Shown: piece after piece, positions 14,310-22,668 of the stretch
Numbering within the stretch: position 1 is the first letter of the stretch
Layout of the letters: every line of letters begins with the position of its first letter
Translations under genes and position numbers: made by a program
From: a virus
Direction: 5' to 3' (one strand)
Length of the DNA: 37,707 bases
IMG/VR virus record: IMGVR_UViG_3300008110_000161
Location: 1-37,707 of that record
Notes under the pieces: model-generated
What the model was told of the DNA's origin: nothing
Databases searched by the model: none
What the model saw: only the letters and a program-made list of their open reading frames with translations

Positions 14310-15482
14310 ATGGCTGGTTTTACAGTCCCCAATGCAACCGACTATGCAGTTGGTGGAATCATTGCATCGCTGGATCAAGCAGAACCAGACTCACTTGACT
14401 TCTCGTCACTATCTGACCGACGCAATTCGGTTATTAGCGGTGGTGGCTATACCTCTGTTACAACGGCGTCAGGTAACGCTACGCCTGCATACCTCAACGT
14501 AGCGCTTGCCGCTTCTGAGGTTCGCATCAATGGAGTGTATGGCACTATCGCTAGTAGCACTGTTATTGTCCCTCTTGCCGAGGTTAACAGCAACACCCGT
14601 TTTGATTTAATTGTTGCTTACAACAACGGTGGCACTTTCCAGTACGCCGTAGTGTCAGGGACTGCAAGTGGTACAAACCCAGTGTTTCCTACTCTCCCAG
14701 ACACCCAAATACCTTTGTATGCGGTGTATGTAAAGAACACTTTCAACACCACCTACACCACTGAACTGCTTGTAGATAAGCGTATCTTTGACCTTACCTC
14801 ATTCACTCGTTCAGCAAGCGGTGCCCCAGCAAGCAGTTTAGGAACTACTGGAGATATCTACCTAAACACAACCAGCCCATCTAACAACGGTCAATCTCAG
14901 ATCTATGTAAAGACTGGTGCATCATCATGGGTAAACCTTGCTACATATGTAGCAATGGCTTCAGCCAACACGGCTAATGCTCTGGTACAACGTGACGGTA
15001 GCGGTAACTTTACCGCAGGAACTATTACGGCAACTACCTTCTCAGGATCAGGCGCTTCACTTACAAACATTCCAGGGTCTGCATTAGACAACACATCTGT
15101 GGCAACTGGAAAGATCGCTGACAACGCAATCACCGTTGCTAAACTTGCTGCTGGAGCGCCACGTGCAGGGTTTAACTCTACTCGTTCAACAACTACTGGA
15201 AACTACACAGTGTCTACTTCTGATGTAGGTAAGTTGGTGGAGTTAAGTGCAACTAGTGCAAATATTACCGTAACCGTTCCAGGAACTGGCTTTGCTGACG
15301 GTGACCGTATTGACCTTCTTCAAACTTCTTCCAACACCTACCGTGTCACTATTCAAGGTGACACAGGTGTCACTGTGAGTGCAGAAGGTAACAAAAGAAC
15401 ACTAAAAGCGCAATGGGCTGGAGCCACTTTGATTAATCGTGGCACCAACACGTGGGTTCTTATCGGCAACTTGACTGCGTAG
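14310..15482 (+). CDS. Tail fibre / receptor-binding-type protein
   Basis: A 390-residue protein rich in Thr, Ser, Asn, Ala and Gly. The N-terminal 180 residues form a beta-rich base domain (MAGFTVPNATDYAVGGIIAS, then IPLYAVYVKNTFNTTYTTEL). A middle part has fibre repeats: ANALVQRDGSGNFTAGTITA, TTFSGSGASLTNIPGSALDN and IADNAITVAKLAAGAPRAG, typical of trimeric phage fibres. The C-terminal 100 residues (NYTVSTSDVGKLVELSATSA to WVLIGNLTA) resemble a small beta-sandwich tip. It probably recognises the host surface. It is preceded by GAGG and lies between capsid and neck genes, an unusual place for a fibre. Confidence 0.8.
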   Translation: MAGFTVPNATDYAVGGIIASLDQAEPDSLDFSSLSDRRNSVISGGGYTSVTTASGNATPAYLNVALAASEVRINGVYGTIASSTVIVPLAEVNSNTRFDLIVAYNNGGTFQYAVVSGTASGTNPVFPTLPDTQIPLYAVYVKNTFNTTYTTELLVDKRIFDLTSFTRSASGAPASSLGTTGDIYLNTTSPSNNGQSQIYVKTGASSWVNLATYVAMASANTANALVQRDGSGNFTAGTITATTFSGSGASLTNIPGSALDNTSVATGKIADNAITVAKLAAGAPRAGFNSTRSTTTGNYTVSTSDVGKLVELSATSANITVTVPGTGFADGDRIDLLQTSSNTYRVTIQGDTGVTVSAEGNKRTLKAQWAGATLINRGTNTWVLIGNLTA

Positions 15483-15488
15483 CCTCTG

Positions 15489-16499
15489 ATGATTCCAGGA
15501 ATCGTTGAATCGTCTAGGTCAGTAAACCCTTTCTTAGAAACATTTAACCGTGCTAACACGTCTAGCCTTAGCACTACAGATGTTGAATGGACTGAGATTA
15601 CGGGTGATTGGGTAATTGATACCAACACTGCCTACACCGCTACCTCTGCTTCTTCATACCCAATAGCAACCTTTGACTCTCAAAAATACAATGTGTCTTT
15701 ACGGGCAACTAACGGAGACAACAAGGCTGGATTTGGTGTTGCCTTCTGGGTACAAGACACCAACAACTGGTGGGCGTTAGTTAGTGACAGCACTACCACT
15801 ACTGGTTCTTATTCTTATTACACATGTCCTCAAGGTGGTTACCTTTCAGGAACTACCTGTTACAACACCGTAACTGAACAATTCATTCGTTATTTTACAA
15901 ACGGAGATGGCTGTGTAAACAACCATGCCTATGACTACACCATTGACGCCGCTAGTGGTGACTGTACCTGTAACGACAACTGCCAGCCATGTAACGATTA
16001 TGTAGTAAACGGTACTTGCTATCAAGTAGGACTACCAAGTACCGAAGAAGATTGTTATATAAGTGGTGGGACCTACTTCAGTGGTGGTTGCTATTTTTAT
16101 CCAACATTTTGGTGTCCTCCGTACACTTACCAAGCCCCAGGTTGCGGTCCTGTTTATGGAACCCTTACAACTGACGTCCAGTATGCCGCAACTCTTGCCA
16201 CAGCCTATACCACTACGTATACGTACACAATGAAGTTGATTAAGAACGTTGCAGGAACTGTATCTGTTGTTGCCACACAAGAGCATGGTACAGATACCTC
16301 AGACGGTAACTACATTAATACTTTGTCTGTTGTAACTAACGAAAACCAGTTGACACTTAGTGGTGTTCGTAACGGTTTAAATGTTTCGTTTAGCCACACA
16401 GCGGTTAGCCCACTTGTAGCGGATAACCACGGTATTATATTGGCACCTGCTTCACGTAATCAGGGTTCACGAATTGATGACTTCTACTACTTTGGATAA
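15489..16499 (+). CDS. Fibre protein: lectin-like domain interrupted by a 12-Cys insert
   Basis: A 336-residue protein. Residues 13-110 and about 228-336 look like two halves of a concanavalin/LamG-like beta-sandwich (FLETFNRANTSSLS, ITGDWVIDTNTAY, GFGVAFWVQDTNNWWALV; then YTMKLIKNVAGTVSV, NGLNVSF, SRIDDFYYFG). Between them, residues 113-219 hold all 12 cysteines together with many Tyr, Gly and Asn, unlike the flanking Thr-rich sequence. The outer domain may bind glycans; the Cys-rich insert may be a disulfide- or metal-stabilised exposed loop. It follows the fibre gene by 6 nt and precedes a six-Cys protein by 2 nt. No Shine-Dalgarno is seen, so translation is probably coupled. Confidence 0.7.
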   Translation: MIPGIVESSRSVNPFLETFNRANTSSLSTTDVEWTEITGDWVIDTNTAYTATSASSYPIATFDSQKYNVSLRATNGDNKAGFGVAFWVQDTNNWWALVSDSTTTTGSYSYYTCPQGGYLSGTTCYNTVTEQFIRYFTNGDGCVNNHAYDYTIDAASGDCTCNDNCQPCNDYVVNGTCYQVGLPSTEEDCYISGGTYFSGGCYFYPTFWCPPYTYQAPGCGPVYGTLTTDVQYAATLATAYTTTYTYTMKLIKNVAGTVSVVATQEHGTDTSDGNYINTLSVVTNENQLTLSGVRNGLNVSFSHTAVSPLVADNHGIILAPASRNQGSRIDDFYYFG

Positions 16500-16501
16500 A
16501 A

Positions 16502-16654
16502 ATGGAAACACAACTAACAGCAGAAGAACGTTTGGACATCTGTAAAGAATGCCCAAGGTTATTCAAACCCACCTTTACTTGTAAAGAATGTGGTTGCTTC
16601 ATGAAAGTAAAAGCACAACTCAAAGGGTCAAAGTGCCCAATAGGAAAATGGTAA
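16502..16654 (+). CDS. Small six-Cys putative zinc-ribbon protein (paralogue of 1566-1793)
   Basis: A 50-residue protein, METQLTAEERLDICKECPRL at the N-terminus and CPIGKW at the C-terminus. Cysteines at 14, 17, 27, 30, 32 and 45 follow C-x2-C-x9-C-x2-C-x-C-x12-C, exactly the spacing in the 75-residue protein at 1566-1793. Shared words include RLDIC, ECP, QC/EC-GC and K-x-K-x-x-L-K. It starts 2 nt after the Cys-rich fibre gene, suggesting a linked role such as metal handling or fibre maturation. This is inference; the function is unknown. Confidence 0.75.
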   Translation: METQLTAEERLDICKECPRLFKPTFTCKECGCFMKVKAQLKGSKCPIGKW

Positions 16655-16656
16655 AT

Positions 16657-16962
16657 ATGGATTACGAGATTATTGAAACAACGGTTGGTCCAATTACTAA
16701 GTGGAAAGACCAATTAGTAACCCTTCAGGATATTCCTGTGCTTTTAGATATTGCCTACGCTAATCCTAACTTTTTAAATGATTTATATAAGACTATTCAA
16801 CAAGGGATGGCGTCTGCTTTTAAAGATCAACTTGATGCCTTTGAGATGAAAATGAACTTTCATTCTCCAAAAATCAATGCCTACATATCTTCAGCAACCC
16901 AATACATTTCTTTTATATCTGGTCCTTGGCCCCAATACAGACAGGTGATGGAGAATAAATGA
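16657..16962 (+). CDS. Hypothetical helical protein
   Basis: A 101-residue protein starting MDYEIIETTVGPITKWKDQL. The middle is amphipathic helix (NDLYKTIQQGMASAFKDQLD) and the end is aromatic (YISFISGPWPQYRQ). ATG 16657 is chosen because AGGAAA lies 9 nt upstream; an in-frame ATG at 16648 would overlap the previous stop and lacks spacing. It overlaps the next gene by ATGA. There is no membrane segment and no family I recognise. Confidence 0.6.
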   Translation: MDYEIIETTVGPITKWKDQLVTLQDIPVLLDIAYANPNFLNDLYKTIQQGMASAFKDQLDAFEMKMNFHSPKINAYISSATQYISFISGPWPQYRQVMENK

Positions 16963-17114
16963 CAACTGAACGTCCTATCCCTAAACCAACGGGCACCGTT
17001 GCCGACATCACCAGAGTGTTAGGCGTTATGTCCCATCGCCACAGAGAACAACAACCAGAGGTAAATCAGCCCTACAGAGACACTGTCCCTGGAGCAGGCT
17101 CAGGCGATCAGTAA
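16959..17114 (+). CDS. Very small hypothetical protein
   Basis: A 51-residue polar protein, MTTERPIPKPTGTVADITRV at the start and VPGAGSGDQ at the end. It begins at an ATGA overlap with the previous stop and has GGAG 5-8 nt upstream, which supports it as a real gene. The Pro-rich start and Gly/Ser end suggest flexible ends around one short helix (VADITRVLGVMSHRHRE). Function is unknown; it closes the fibre cassette before the neck genes. Confidence 0.6.
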   Translation: MTTERPIPKPTGTVADITRVLGVMSHRHREQQPEVNQPYRDTVPGAGSGDQ

Positions 17115-17121
17115 TTTGAAG

Positions 17122-17127
17122 TAAACT
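17122..17127 (+). promoter_or_regulatory. Candidate leaderless promoter -10 (TAAACT) for the neck genes
   Basis: TAAACT ends exactly 6 nt before ATG 17134, with no Shine-Dalgarno in the 19-nt intergenic gap. The same hexamer at the same distance precedes the minus-strand gene starting at 34372. No -35 is evident. Confidence 0.5.
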
Positions 17128-17133
17128 GTAAGC

Positions 17134-17946
17134 ATGGCTATCTACTCACAGCAGATTCTGGATGAGGTTACTACGGTAGCCCGAAACTACTTGCGGGACT
17201 TTCCAAAGTTCTTTCAGGTATCTTTTGACGCTGTAGGGCGTACCTACGAGTTAGGTCAGCCTAACATTGACACCAGCACCATGTGGATTGCCACAAACGT
17301 TGGTGCTTCTGTAACTGAACTAACATCGTCTCAGTATTCACTAGACAGCCGTAACGGCATTCTCCGCCTTGCTTCTACCCCTGCATCAGGAGCAAAGATC
17401 ATGGTTGAGGGGTACCACTACGAATGGGTGTCCCCACAAGACCTTGAGTTCTATGCCAAGCAGGCTATTTCTCAGCACACTTTCAGTCTTGAAATACCTC
17501 TTGAGAACATGTCTGCGCTTATCATTGAAACGATTGGTATTGGCACCATCGTAGAAGCCCTAGGTGCTTTGATGTCTGAGTTCAGCCGTGACATTGACGT
17601 TATGACCTCTGAGTCCATTCATATCCCAGCCAGCCAGCGTTTCCGCATGGTACAAAGCCTCCTTGCCTATTGGACTGGTCAGTATCAGTCACAGGCTCGT
17701 GCGCTTAACATTGGTGTTGACAGAATTGAAATATTTAATCTACGCCGTGTATCCCGCACAACTAACCGTTATGTACCAATCTTTAAGGCTAAAGAACTTG
17801 GCGAGTACGGTCCAATTGAGCGCATCTTCCCAAATCAAGACAAAGAAGTTATTCAACTTGAGGAAGACCCACTGGATAAGTTGCGTGAAGATGTATACAT
17901 TGACATGGATCCCCCAACGGGCTACACGAATAACACATACATCTAA
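17134..17946 (+). CDS. Neck / head-tail connector candidate
   Basis: A 270-residue soluble protein. N-terminal helix (SQQILDEVTTVARNYLRDFP), beta-rich part (QVSFDAVGRTYELGQPNIDT, SLDSRNGILRLASTPASGAK, MVEGYHYEWVS), then helical segments including SRDIDVMTSESIHIPASQRF and RMVQSLLAYWTGQYQSQARA. The order after the capsid and fibre genes and before the sheath fits a head-completion or adaptor protein; an N-terminal helix followed by a beta module is common in such proteins, but I do not recognise a named family. It is preceded by a leaderless-type promoter and overlaps the next gene (TAATG). Confidence 0.55.
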   Translation: MAIYSQQILDEVTTVARNYLRDFPKFFQVSFDAVGRTYELGQPNIDTSTMWIATNVGASVTELTSSQYSLDSRNGILRLASTPASGAKIMVEGYHYEWVSPQDLEFYAKQAISQHTFSLEIPLENMSALIIETIGIGTIVEALGALMSEFSRDIDVMTSESIHIPASQRFRMVQSLLAYWTGQYQSQARALNIGVDRIEIFNLRRVSRTTNRYVPIFKAKELGEYGPIERIFPNQDKEVIQLEEDPLDKLREDVYIDMDPPTGYTNNTYI

Positions 17947-18482
17947 TGGATCTTCGGCGTGAACTAAATAGTATTCGCCGCCATTACCGTGAATACACCA
18001 GAAACTATGGTGAGACGGTGGTCTGGTTTGAATACCTAACAGCCACTACTCCAGCCAGCGCTGGGTCACTATACGATGACGTATATGACGAAGGCATAGC
18101 AGGTCCAAACGGACGCAAGTACAAGTCGGGTGTGACTATTCCCGTATTGATGATTACGGAAACTGAAGACCAGAAACGAGCCATTCCTGAAGGTCGTCAG
18201 CCTGTGGAACTCACTAACTTTGTGGCATCCATTGAGGACTTTAGAACCGCTGGGGTGACCGATCCTTTTGAATACCAGAAGCATCTAAACGATATGTTCT
18301 TGTATGACGGTCGTTATTTTAGTCTTGCTACATACCGTGTTCGTGGACGCTTACGTGATGACGTCCTTGTAGTCGTTGAAGGTATTGAGGTTTACATCAA
18401 CCAAGAAATGCCTTTTGACCCAGGTCCAACCGCAATGGGTATACAAAACCTGCCTTGGCCTACAGCGTTGCCTAGTATTTGA
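17946..18482 (+). CDS. Neck protein candidate
   Basis: A 178-residue soluble protein. It starts with a basic helix (MDLRRELNSIRRHYREYTRN), then reads as beta-rich: YGETVVWFEYLTATTPASAG, YDDVYDEGIAGPNGRKYKSG, VTIPVLMITETEDQKRAIPE. It ends in a polar tail. Proteins of this type between capsid and tail terminator often form the head-tail joining ring, and 'YDDVYDEG' segments occur in such phage proteins. The assignment rests on gene order. The start overlaps the previous stop (TAATG). Confidence 0.55.
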   Translation: MDLRRELNSIRRHYREYTRNYGETVVWFEYLTATTPASAGSLYDDVYDEGIAGPNGRKYKSGVTIPVLMITETEDQKRAIPEGRQPVELTNFVASIEDFRTAGVTDPFEYQKHLNDMFLYDGRYFSLATYRVRGRLRDDVLVVVEGIEVYINQEMPFDPGPTAMGIQNLPWPTALPSI

Positions 18483-18496
18483 TAAACTTAAATCAA

Positions 18497-18514
18497 TCTT
18501 GGTGAGCGCCAAGA
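18497..18514 (+). other. Short hairpin before the 18546 gene
   Basis: TCTTGG (18497-18502) pairs with CCAAGA (18509-18514) around TGAGCG. It sits in the 63-nt gap before ATG 18546, and AACTTAA occurs on both sides (18484 and 18530). It is not followed by a T-run; a role in mRNA processing is possible. Confidence 0.35.
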
Positions 18515-18545
18515 GGTCCAACGCCTAGAACTTAAGGAGAAGCCA

Positions 18546-18926
18546 ATGCCTGGCTTTGATGCCCCTATACCCTCAAGTTCTAGTGACTTTATATCTGGAG
18601 AACCTTGGGTTCTTAAGAACATGATGTCTACTACGCTCAACTTTCCCAAACTCGTAGCATCGGCTTTATATGCCGCCGCTCAAGAAGAGGAAGACAGGTT
18701 ACGACGTACCTATGCAGATCAAGGTATTTCTGCTGATGTGTCAGTCACGTACAACGTTAACAATAATAGGTTTGAAGTTACGGCATCAGGGGCTGAGGTC
18801 GTTGAAGCAGAGTACGGCGGACCTACCTCTACAGCACGGGCACTCTTGCGCAAATCGGTGGTTCGTGACGCTGCCGCTATGACAAAGACCATTGAAAAGG
18901 TAATCAGTAAAGGCTTAAAAGTATGA
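18546..18926 (+). CDS. Head-tail joining / minor tail protein candidate
   Basis: A 126-residue protein. A polar N-terminus precedes a helix (LNFPKLVASALYAAAQEEED), then a beta hairpin pair (ISADVSVTYNVNNNRFEVTA, EVVEAEYGGP) and a C-terminal helix (ALLRKSVVRDAAAMTKTIEK). Helix, hairpin with 'EVEYG', and basic C-terminal helix is the layout of small HK97-gp10-like or tail-completion proteins. The role is inferred from this layout and its place directly before the tail-terminator candidate. It has a strong ribosome site (TTAAGGAGAAGCC) and its stop overlaps the next start (ATGA). Confidence 0.5.
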   Translation: MPGFDAPIPSSSSDFISGEPWVLKNMMSTTLNFPKLVASALYAAAQEEEDRLRRTYADQGISADVSVTYNVNNNRFEVTASGAEVVEAEYGGPTSTARALLRKSVVRDAAAMTKTIEKVISKGLKV

Positions 18927-19558
18927 AAACTGGGTTCCTCTTTGCCGAAGACGAGGCAATCAAAAAGTTGTTTACAGGTCTTACCGTCAGTGACGACCGT
19001 GATGCCTCACGCCCAGTTCAGGTGTTCTTCCGATACCCAGAAGGTGAAACAGAACGATACTACCCTTTCATCACAATTGAACTAATTGACATTATGCACG
19101 CAAAGAACCGCCAGCATTCTGAAACGTTCTTGAACACCCACCATGCTGGGCACCCTGACAACATTGATTATTGGCCTAGCACTTCCTCGGCTAGTGCCCC
19201 ACCTAGTGGTGAATATGACTCGTATAAAACTACTGAGTTTACCCCTATAGATCTTTTATATCAAGTTTCTACGTTTACAAGAAGCGCCATACATGACCGA
19301 CAAATAGCCACCCAGATGTTAACTACAGTTATCCCCTTTAGGTACAGTTCAATCAACATTGAGGCAGACGGAACCTCTCGTCGTTTGGACCTACTAGATT
19401 GGTCTACAGCAGACCTTCTTGACCCTGAAGCGGGCTACAGAAAGCGTATCTTCCGTAAGGTATACACACTACAAATGACGTCGGAACTTCCAACGTCTGC
19501 ACTAATTGGCCTCAAGAAAGTAACGTCTGTATCAACTACACTTGAACAGACAAATTAA
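18923..19558 (+). CDS. Tail terminator / sheath-completion candidate
   Basis: A 211-residue protein. It contains RPVQVFFRYPEGETERYYPF with ITIELIDI (about 31-58), later LLYQVSTFTRSAIHDRQIAT, then VIPFRYSSINIEADGTSRRL and IFRKVYTLQMTSELP. The pattern of a beta-rich core with 'YPFITIELIDI' and 'LYQVSTFTRS' resembles proteins immediately upstream of contractile-tail sheaths, which cap the tube and sheath before head joining. The assignment is by position and general fold impression. It ends 37 nt before the sheath start. Confidence 0.55.
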   Translation: MKTGFLFAEDEAIKKLFTGLTVSDDRDASRPVQVFFRYPEGETERYYPFITIELIDIMHAKNRQHSETFLNTHHAGHPDNIDYWPSTSSASAPPSGEYDSYKTTEFTPIDLLYQVSTFTRSAIHDRQIATQMLTTVIPFRYSSINIEADGTSRRLDLLDWSTADLLDPEAGYRKRIFRKVYTLQMTSELPTSALIGLKKVTSVSTTLEQTN

Positions 19559-19595
19559 TTATTGAAACCCTGTCACCTTTGATTTAGGAGTAAAA

Positions 19596-21173
19596 ATGGC
19601 ATACGAACGCCCAGGAGTCTACGTACGTGAGACTCCATTTACAAGCAACATCAGCCCACGCACCGCTACAACGGCTGCCGCATTTGTCGGTACCTCGGAG
19701 CGTGGTCCTGCTGTTCCAACCCTCATTACCTCGTGGAATGACTACAAGGCAAAGTTTGGAGAACTGGCTCAAGGTTACGACCTTGGTTATGCTGTTTACC
19801 ATTACTTTGCAAACGGTGGTCGTGACGCTTACGTCTCACGTGTAATTGACACCACCGCAGTTGCATCTACAGTTTCGTACACAGGTACAGTAACTGGTGC
19901 TTCTGGATCATCAACTTTGTTTACTTTGCAAGCATCATCAAAGGGTGCTTGGGGCGATGATGTATCAGTTGTTTTGAGTTTTGATACAAACACTTTGGTT
20001 GACGCTTCAAGCGCTCCAAAAGTTCAATCGTCAACATTGTTCTCAATGATTGTTTCGCAAGAACGAAACGGTTCTACAATTGAAGTAGAGCGTTGGCAAG
20101 AACTTTCGTTTGACCCATCAGCAAGCCGTTACTTCAAGCAAGTTCTTGAACTTTATTCCTCGTATGTATTTGTACAAGGAACGCCAGCAACAATTGGTGC
20201 TGGAACAACCATTGCTGTATCTGGTATTACCGCAGGTACGTACTCAACAACACTTACGTTGGCTAACGGTTCAGACGCTACTAACGCTTCGGCAGTAGGT
20301 GCTGACACCGAATGGGCTACCGCAGTATCAAGCCTTGATTCAGTAACTGGTCCTTTGTTGATCAACCTTGTTGGTCAGACATCAAGCACCCGTGTTAACC
20401 AAGTCTTGTCGTATGCGGCAAACCGTGCTGACGCTTTTGTCATCATTGACTGCCCAATTGACGCCGCAACCAAAACTGACATGCAGACCGCAATCTCGTC
20501 ATACAGCACCAGCAATGGTGGCTTTGGCGCTGTGTACTTCCCAGCATTGAAGATGTATGACCCATCAAAGAGTGGTCCAACCGCTATCCGCAACACCTAC
20601 CCAGGTGGAGCAATTGCTGGAGCGTACGTACGTTCGGAAAACCTCCGTGGTGTTGCTAAAGCACCTGCTGGTTACTTCTTGGACTTGCAGAACGTATTCG
20701 GCTTGGTAGCAACGGTGTCAGATGCCGATCAAGGTACTTTGTATAACACCAACCATGTTAACTGTATCCGCACCATTGCTGGTGGCGGAACCATTATCAA
20801 TGGTGCTCGCACGTTGGCTAAGAACCGACCAGACAAGTACATCACGATCCGTCGCACCCTTTCGTACTTGCGTACGGTTCTTGATGCACAAACTCAGTTT
20901 GCTGTTTTTGAACCTAACGACGAACGTTTGTGGGATCGCATCAAAGTCTCATTGTCCAGCACTCTTACTGACTTCTGGGCTAAGGGGAACTTGAAGGGTG
21001 CGAACTCAACAAGTGCTTTCTACATCATCTGTGACTCAACAAACAACACTCAGGCAAGTATTGAAGATGGCTACGTAAATATTGAGGTTGGTGTCGCATT
21101 GCAGTACCCAGCCGAGTTTGTCGTAATTAACCTCACACAGTGGGCTGGCAACGGCTCTGCTGGAAACCTCTAA
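19596..21173 (+). CDS. Tail sheath protein
   Basis: A 525-residue protein with a classic sheath N-terminus: YERPGVYVRETPFTSNISPR, TTAAAFVGTSERGP, AVYHYFANGGRDAYVSRV. The C-terminal conserved part (from about 310) has GAVYFPALKMYDP, PGGAIAGAYVRSENLRGVAK, the LAKNRPDKYITIRRTLSYLR strand-helix, FEPNDERLWDRIKVSLSSTL and a final VEVGVALQYPAEFVVINLTQ-type segment. The inserted middle (about 85-270) is Ser/Thr/Ala-rich and is probably the exposed domain. It forms the contractile cylinder around the tail tube and defines the phage as a myovirus. It has a good ribosome site (TTTAGGAGTAAAA). Confidence 0.96.
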   Translation: MAYERPGVYVRETPFTSNISPRTATTAAAFVGTSERGPAVPTLITSWNDYKAKFGELAQGYDLGYAVYHYFANGGRDAYVSRVIDTTAVASTVSYTGTVTGASGSSTLFTLQASSKGAWGDDVSVVLSFDTNTLVDASSAPKVQSSTLFSMIVSQERNGSTIEVERWQELSFDPSASRYFKQVLELYSSYVFVQGTPATIGAGTTIAVSGITAGTYSTTLTLANGSDATNASAVGADTEWATAVSSLDSVTGPLLINLVGQTSSTRVNQVLSYAANRADAFVIIDCPIDAATKTDMQTAISSYSTSNGGFGAVYFPALKMYDPSKSGPTAIRNTYPGGAIAGAYVRSENLRGVAKAPAGYFLDLQNVFGLVATVSDADQGTLYNTNHVNCIRTIAGGGTIINGARTLAKNRPDKYITIRRTLSYLRTVLDAQTQFAVFEPNDERLWDRIKVSLSSTLTDFWAKGNLKGANSTSAFYIICDSTNNTQASIEDGYVNIEVGVALQYPAEFVVINLTQWAGNGSAGNL

Positions 21174-21193
21174 TCCAAGGAGTTATTTAAAAA

Positions 21194-21850
21194 ATGGTAA
21201 CAGCAAAAACAATGCGAACCGATCCGCTACGTAACTTTAAGTTCCGTGTGCAGATCATTCCTAAGTCATCATCAGGCAACATCGCTCAAAAGTTAAGTCA
21301 AGTTAGTGAACTTGGTTTTGCCCAAGTGAGCGGTATTTCCGTAACCAACGAAATCATCACATACCGTGAAGGTGGAATGAACACCCACCCACACAAGATG
21401 GTGGCACAGTCTGACTTTGCCCCTGTCTCGTTTGCCCGTGGTGCATTCAGTGGTCAGGACCAACTGTTCCAGTGGCAGAAGTTCCTCCACGCTTGGTTGG
21501 GTCAAGGTGTTGGTGGAGAGGCTGGTTTGTCAACTGGTGACCAAGAATACCGTTGCGACATCCTCGTAAAGGTATATGACCACCCACACACTTCAAGCGA
21601 AATTAACGACCAAAGTGGAAACAGTTCACTGTTCTACCAGTGGGACGGCGGTACGCAGGGAACTGCTAGTAAGCCTGTTGTTCCTGGAAACGTTAAGTTT
21701 CAATTTAAACTGTTTAACGCATGGCCTGGCGCTTACGCTTTGACCGACCTTAATGCTGGAGACAATGGTATCTTGATTCAATCAATGACCGTCCACCACG
21801 AAGGTTTCTACATTGACTGGAACGGTACCCAAGACCTCGCAAGCATGTAG
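21194..21850 (+). CDS. Tail tube protein (gp19-like)
   Basis: A 218-residue protein. The N-terminus (DPLRNFKFRVQI), GFAQVSGISVTNEIITYREG, NTHPHKMVAQSDFAPVSFAR and the 'QDQLFQWQKFLHAW' helix are hallmarks of the contractile-tail tube family (T4 gp19 and relatives). The C-terminal part has the expected strands (FKLFNAWPGAYALTDLNAGD, QSMTVHHEGFYID). Stacked hexamers form the rigid inner tube. It lies directly after the sheath, the standard order, with AAGGAG 8 nt or more upstream of ATG 21194. Length is on the long side because of an insertion around residues 110-165. Confidence 0.95.
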   Translation: MVTAKTMRTDPLRNFKFRVQIIPKSSSGNIAQKLSQVSELGFAQVSGISVTNEIITYREGGMNTHPHKMVAQSDFAPVSFARGAFSGQDQLFQWQKFLHAWLGQGVGGEAGLSTGDQEYRCDILVKVYDHPHTSSEINDQSGNSSLFYQWDGGTQGTASKPVVPGNVKFQFKLFNAWPGAYALTDLNAGDNGILIQSMTVHHEGFYIDWNGTQDLASM

Positions 21851-21885
21851 TATAACCAGTACCACTACTTAAGGAGTATAAAAAG

Positions 21886-22668
21886 ATGGATGACAAGCAA
21901 CAAGCCGATGCGCTTAATGCCGCCCTTGCAGAAGAGATTCCTGAAGTTAAAGCACCACCCTCAACCTCTGTAGAGTTGTTGCGTGGTGTCTTTAACTCGG
22001 AAACTAATTCATGGGAAAGTACCGCATACGTTCGGGAACTGAATGGGTTTGACGAAGAGGCACTGGCTTCTTTAGATAACCAAAACGTAGTTTATTCTGA
22101 GTATATGTCCGTTCTCTTGAAGCGGGCTGTAGTTTCAGTTGGCTCCTTCTCTATTAAGGATGACCCAACCATCATTGATAACTTAATCATTGGTGACCGT
22201 GACTTACTGTTCCTAAAGATCATTGAGGCTACGTACGGCACCAACCGTGAATATCAAGTCACCTGTGGCTCATGTAAGGCTATGAACGACATTGTTGTTC
22301 CAATGAATGAGTTTGAAAACCGCAAAGTAGACCATGACCCTCATACTTCTATAGAAGCCACTTTGGCTGACGGCAGTAAGGTTCGGATGCGTTTGCCTAA
22401 CGGTATGGACAGCCAGATTGTTGCTAAGAAGGCAAAGTCCCCAGCAGAACAAAATACGTTGATGTTGGCTCGTTGTGTAGAGGTTCCAGCCATGACCAAC
22501 CCCCAACAGTGGGCTAAAGAACTTGGTATGAAAGACCGTAATGCGTTGGTTCAGAAATTAATGGAAAGCCAACCAGGCCCTGAGGTAGGGGAGGTGAATG
22601 CCCAATGCGCTACGTGTGGATCAGATTTGAACATCGTGCTTGATTGGGCATCCCTTTTATTCGGTTAA
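21886..22668 (+). CDS. Tail assembly chaperone / T4 gp26-like protein with zinc-ribbon
   Basis: A 260-residue acidic protein. VYSEYMSVLLKRAVVSVGSF and IIGDRDLLFLKIIEATYGTN (about 69-120) match the T4 gp26-like baseplate/chaperone family, followed by a CxxC (Cys127, Cys130) and near the C-terminus a second CxxC (Cys241, Cys244), forming a zinc-ribbon. Between tube and tape measure this family is thought to help load tube protein on the tape measure. It has AAGGAG upstream. A second open frame (22640-22807) overlaps its end in the +1 frame, as in frameshifted chaperone pairs. Confidence 0.8.
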   Translation: MDDKQQADALNAALAEEIPEVKAPPSTSVELLRGVFNSETNSWESTAYVRELNGFDEEALASLDNQNVVYSEYMSVLLKRAVVSVGSFSIKDDPTIIDNLIIGDRDLLFLKIIEATYGTNREYQVTCGSCKAMNDIVVPMNEFENRKVDHDPHTSIEATLADGSKVRMRLPNGMDSQIVAKKAKSPAEQNTLMLARCVEVPAMTNPQQWAKELGMKDRNALVQKLMESQPGPEVGEVNAQCATCGSDLNIVLDWASLLFG

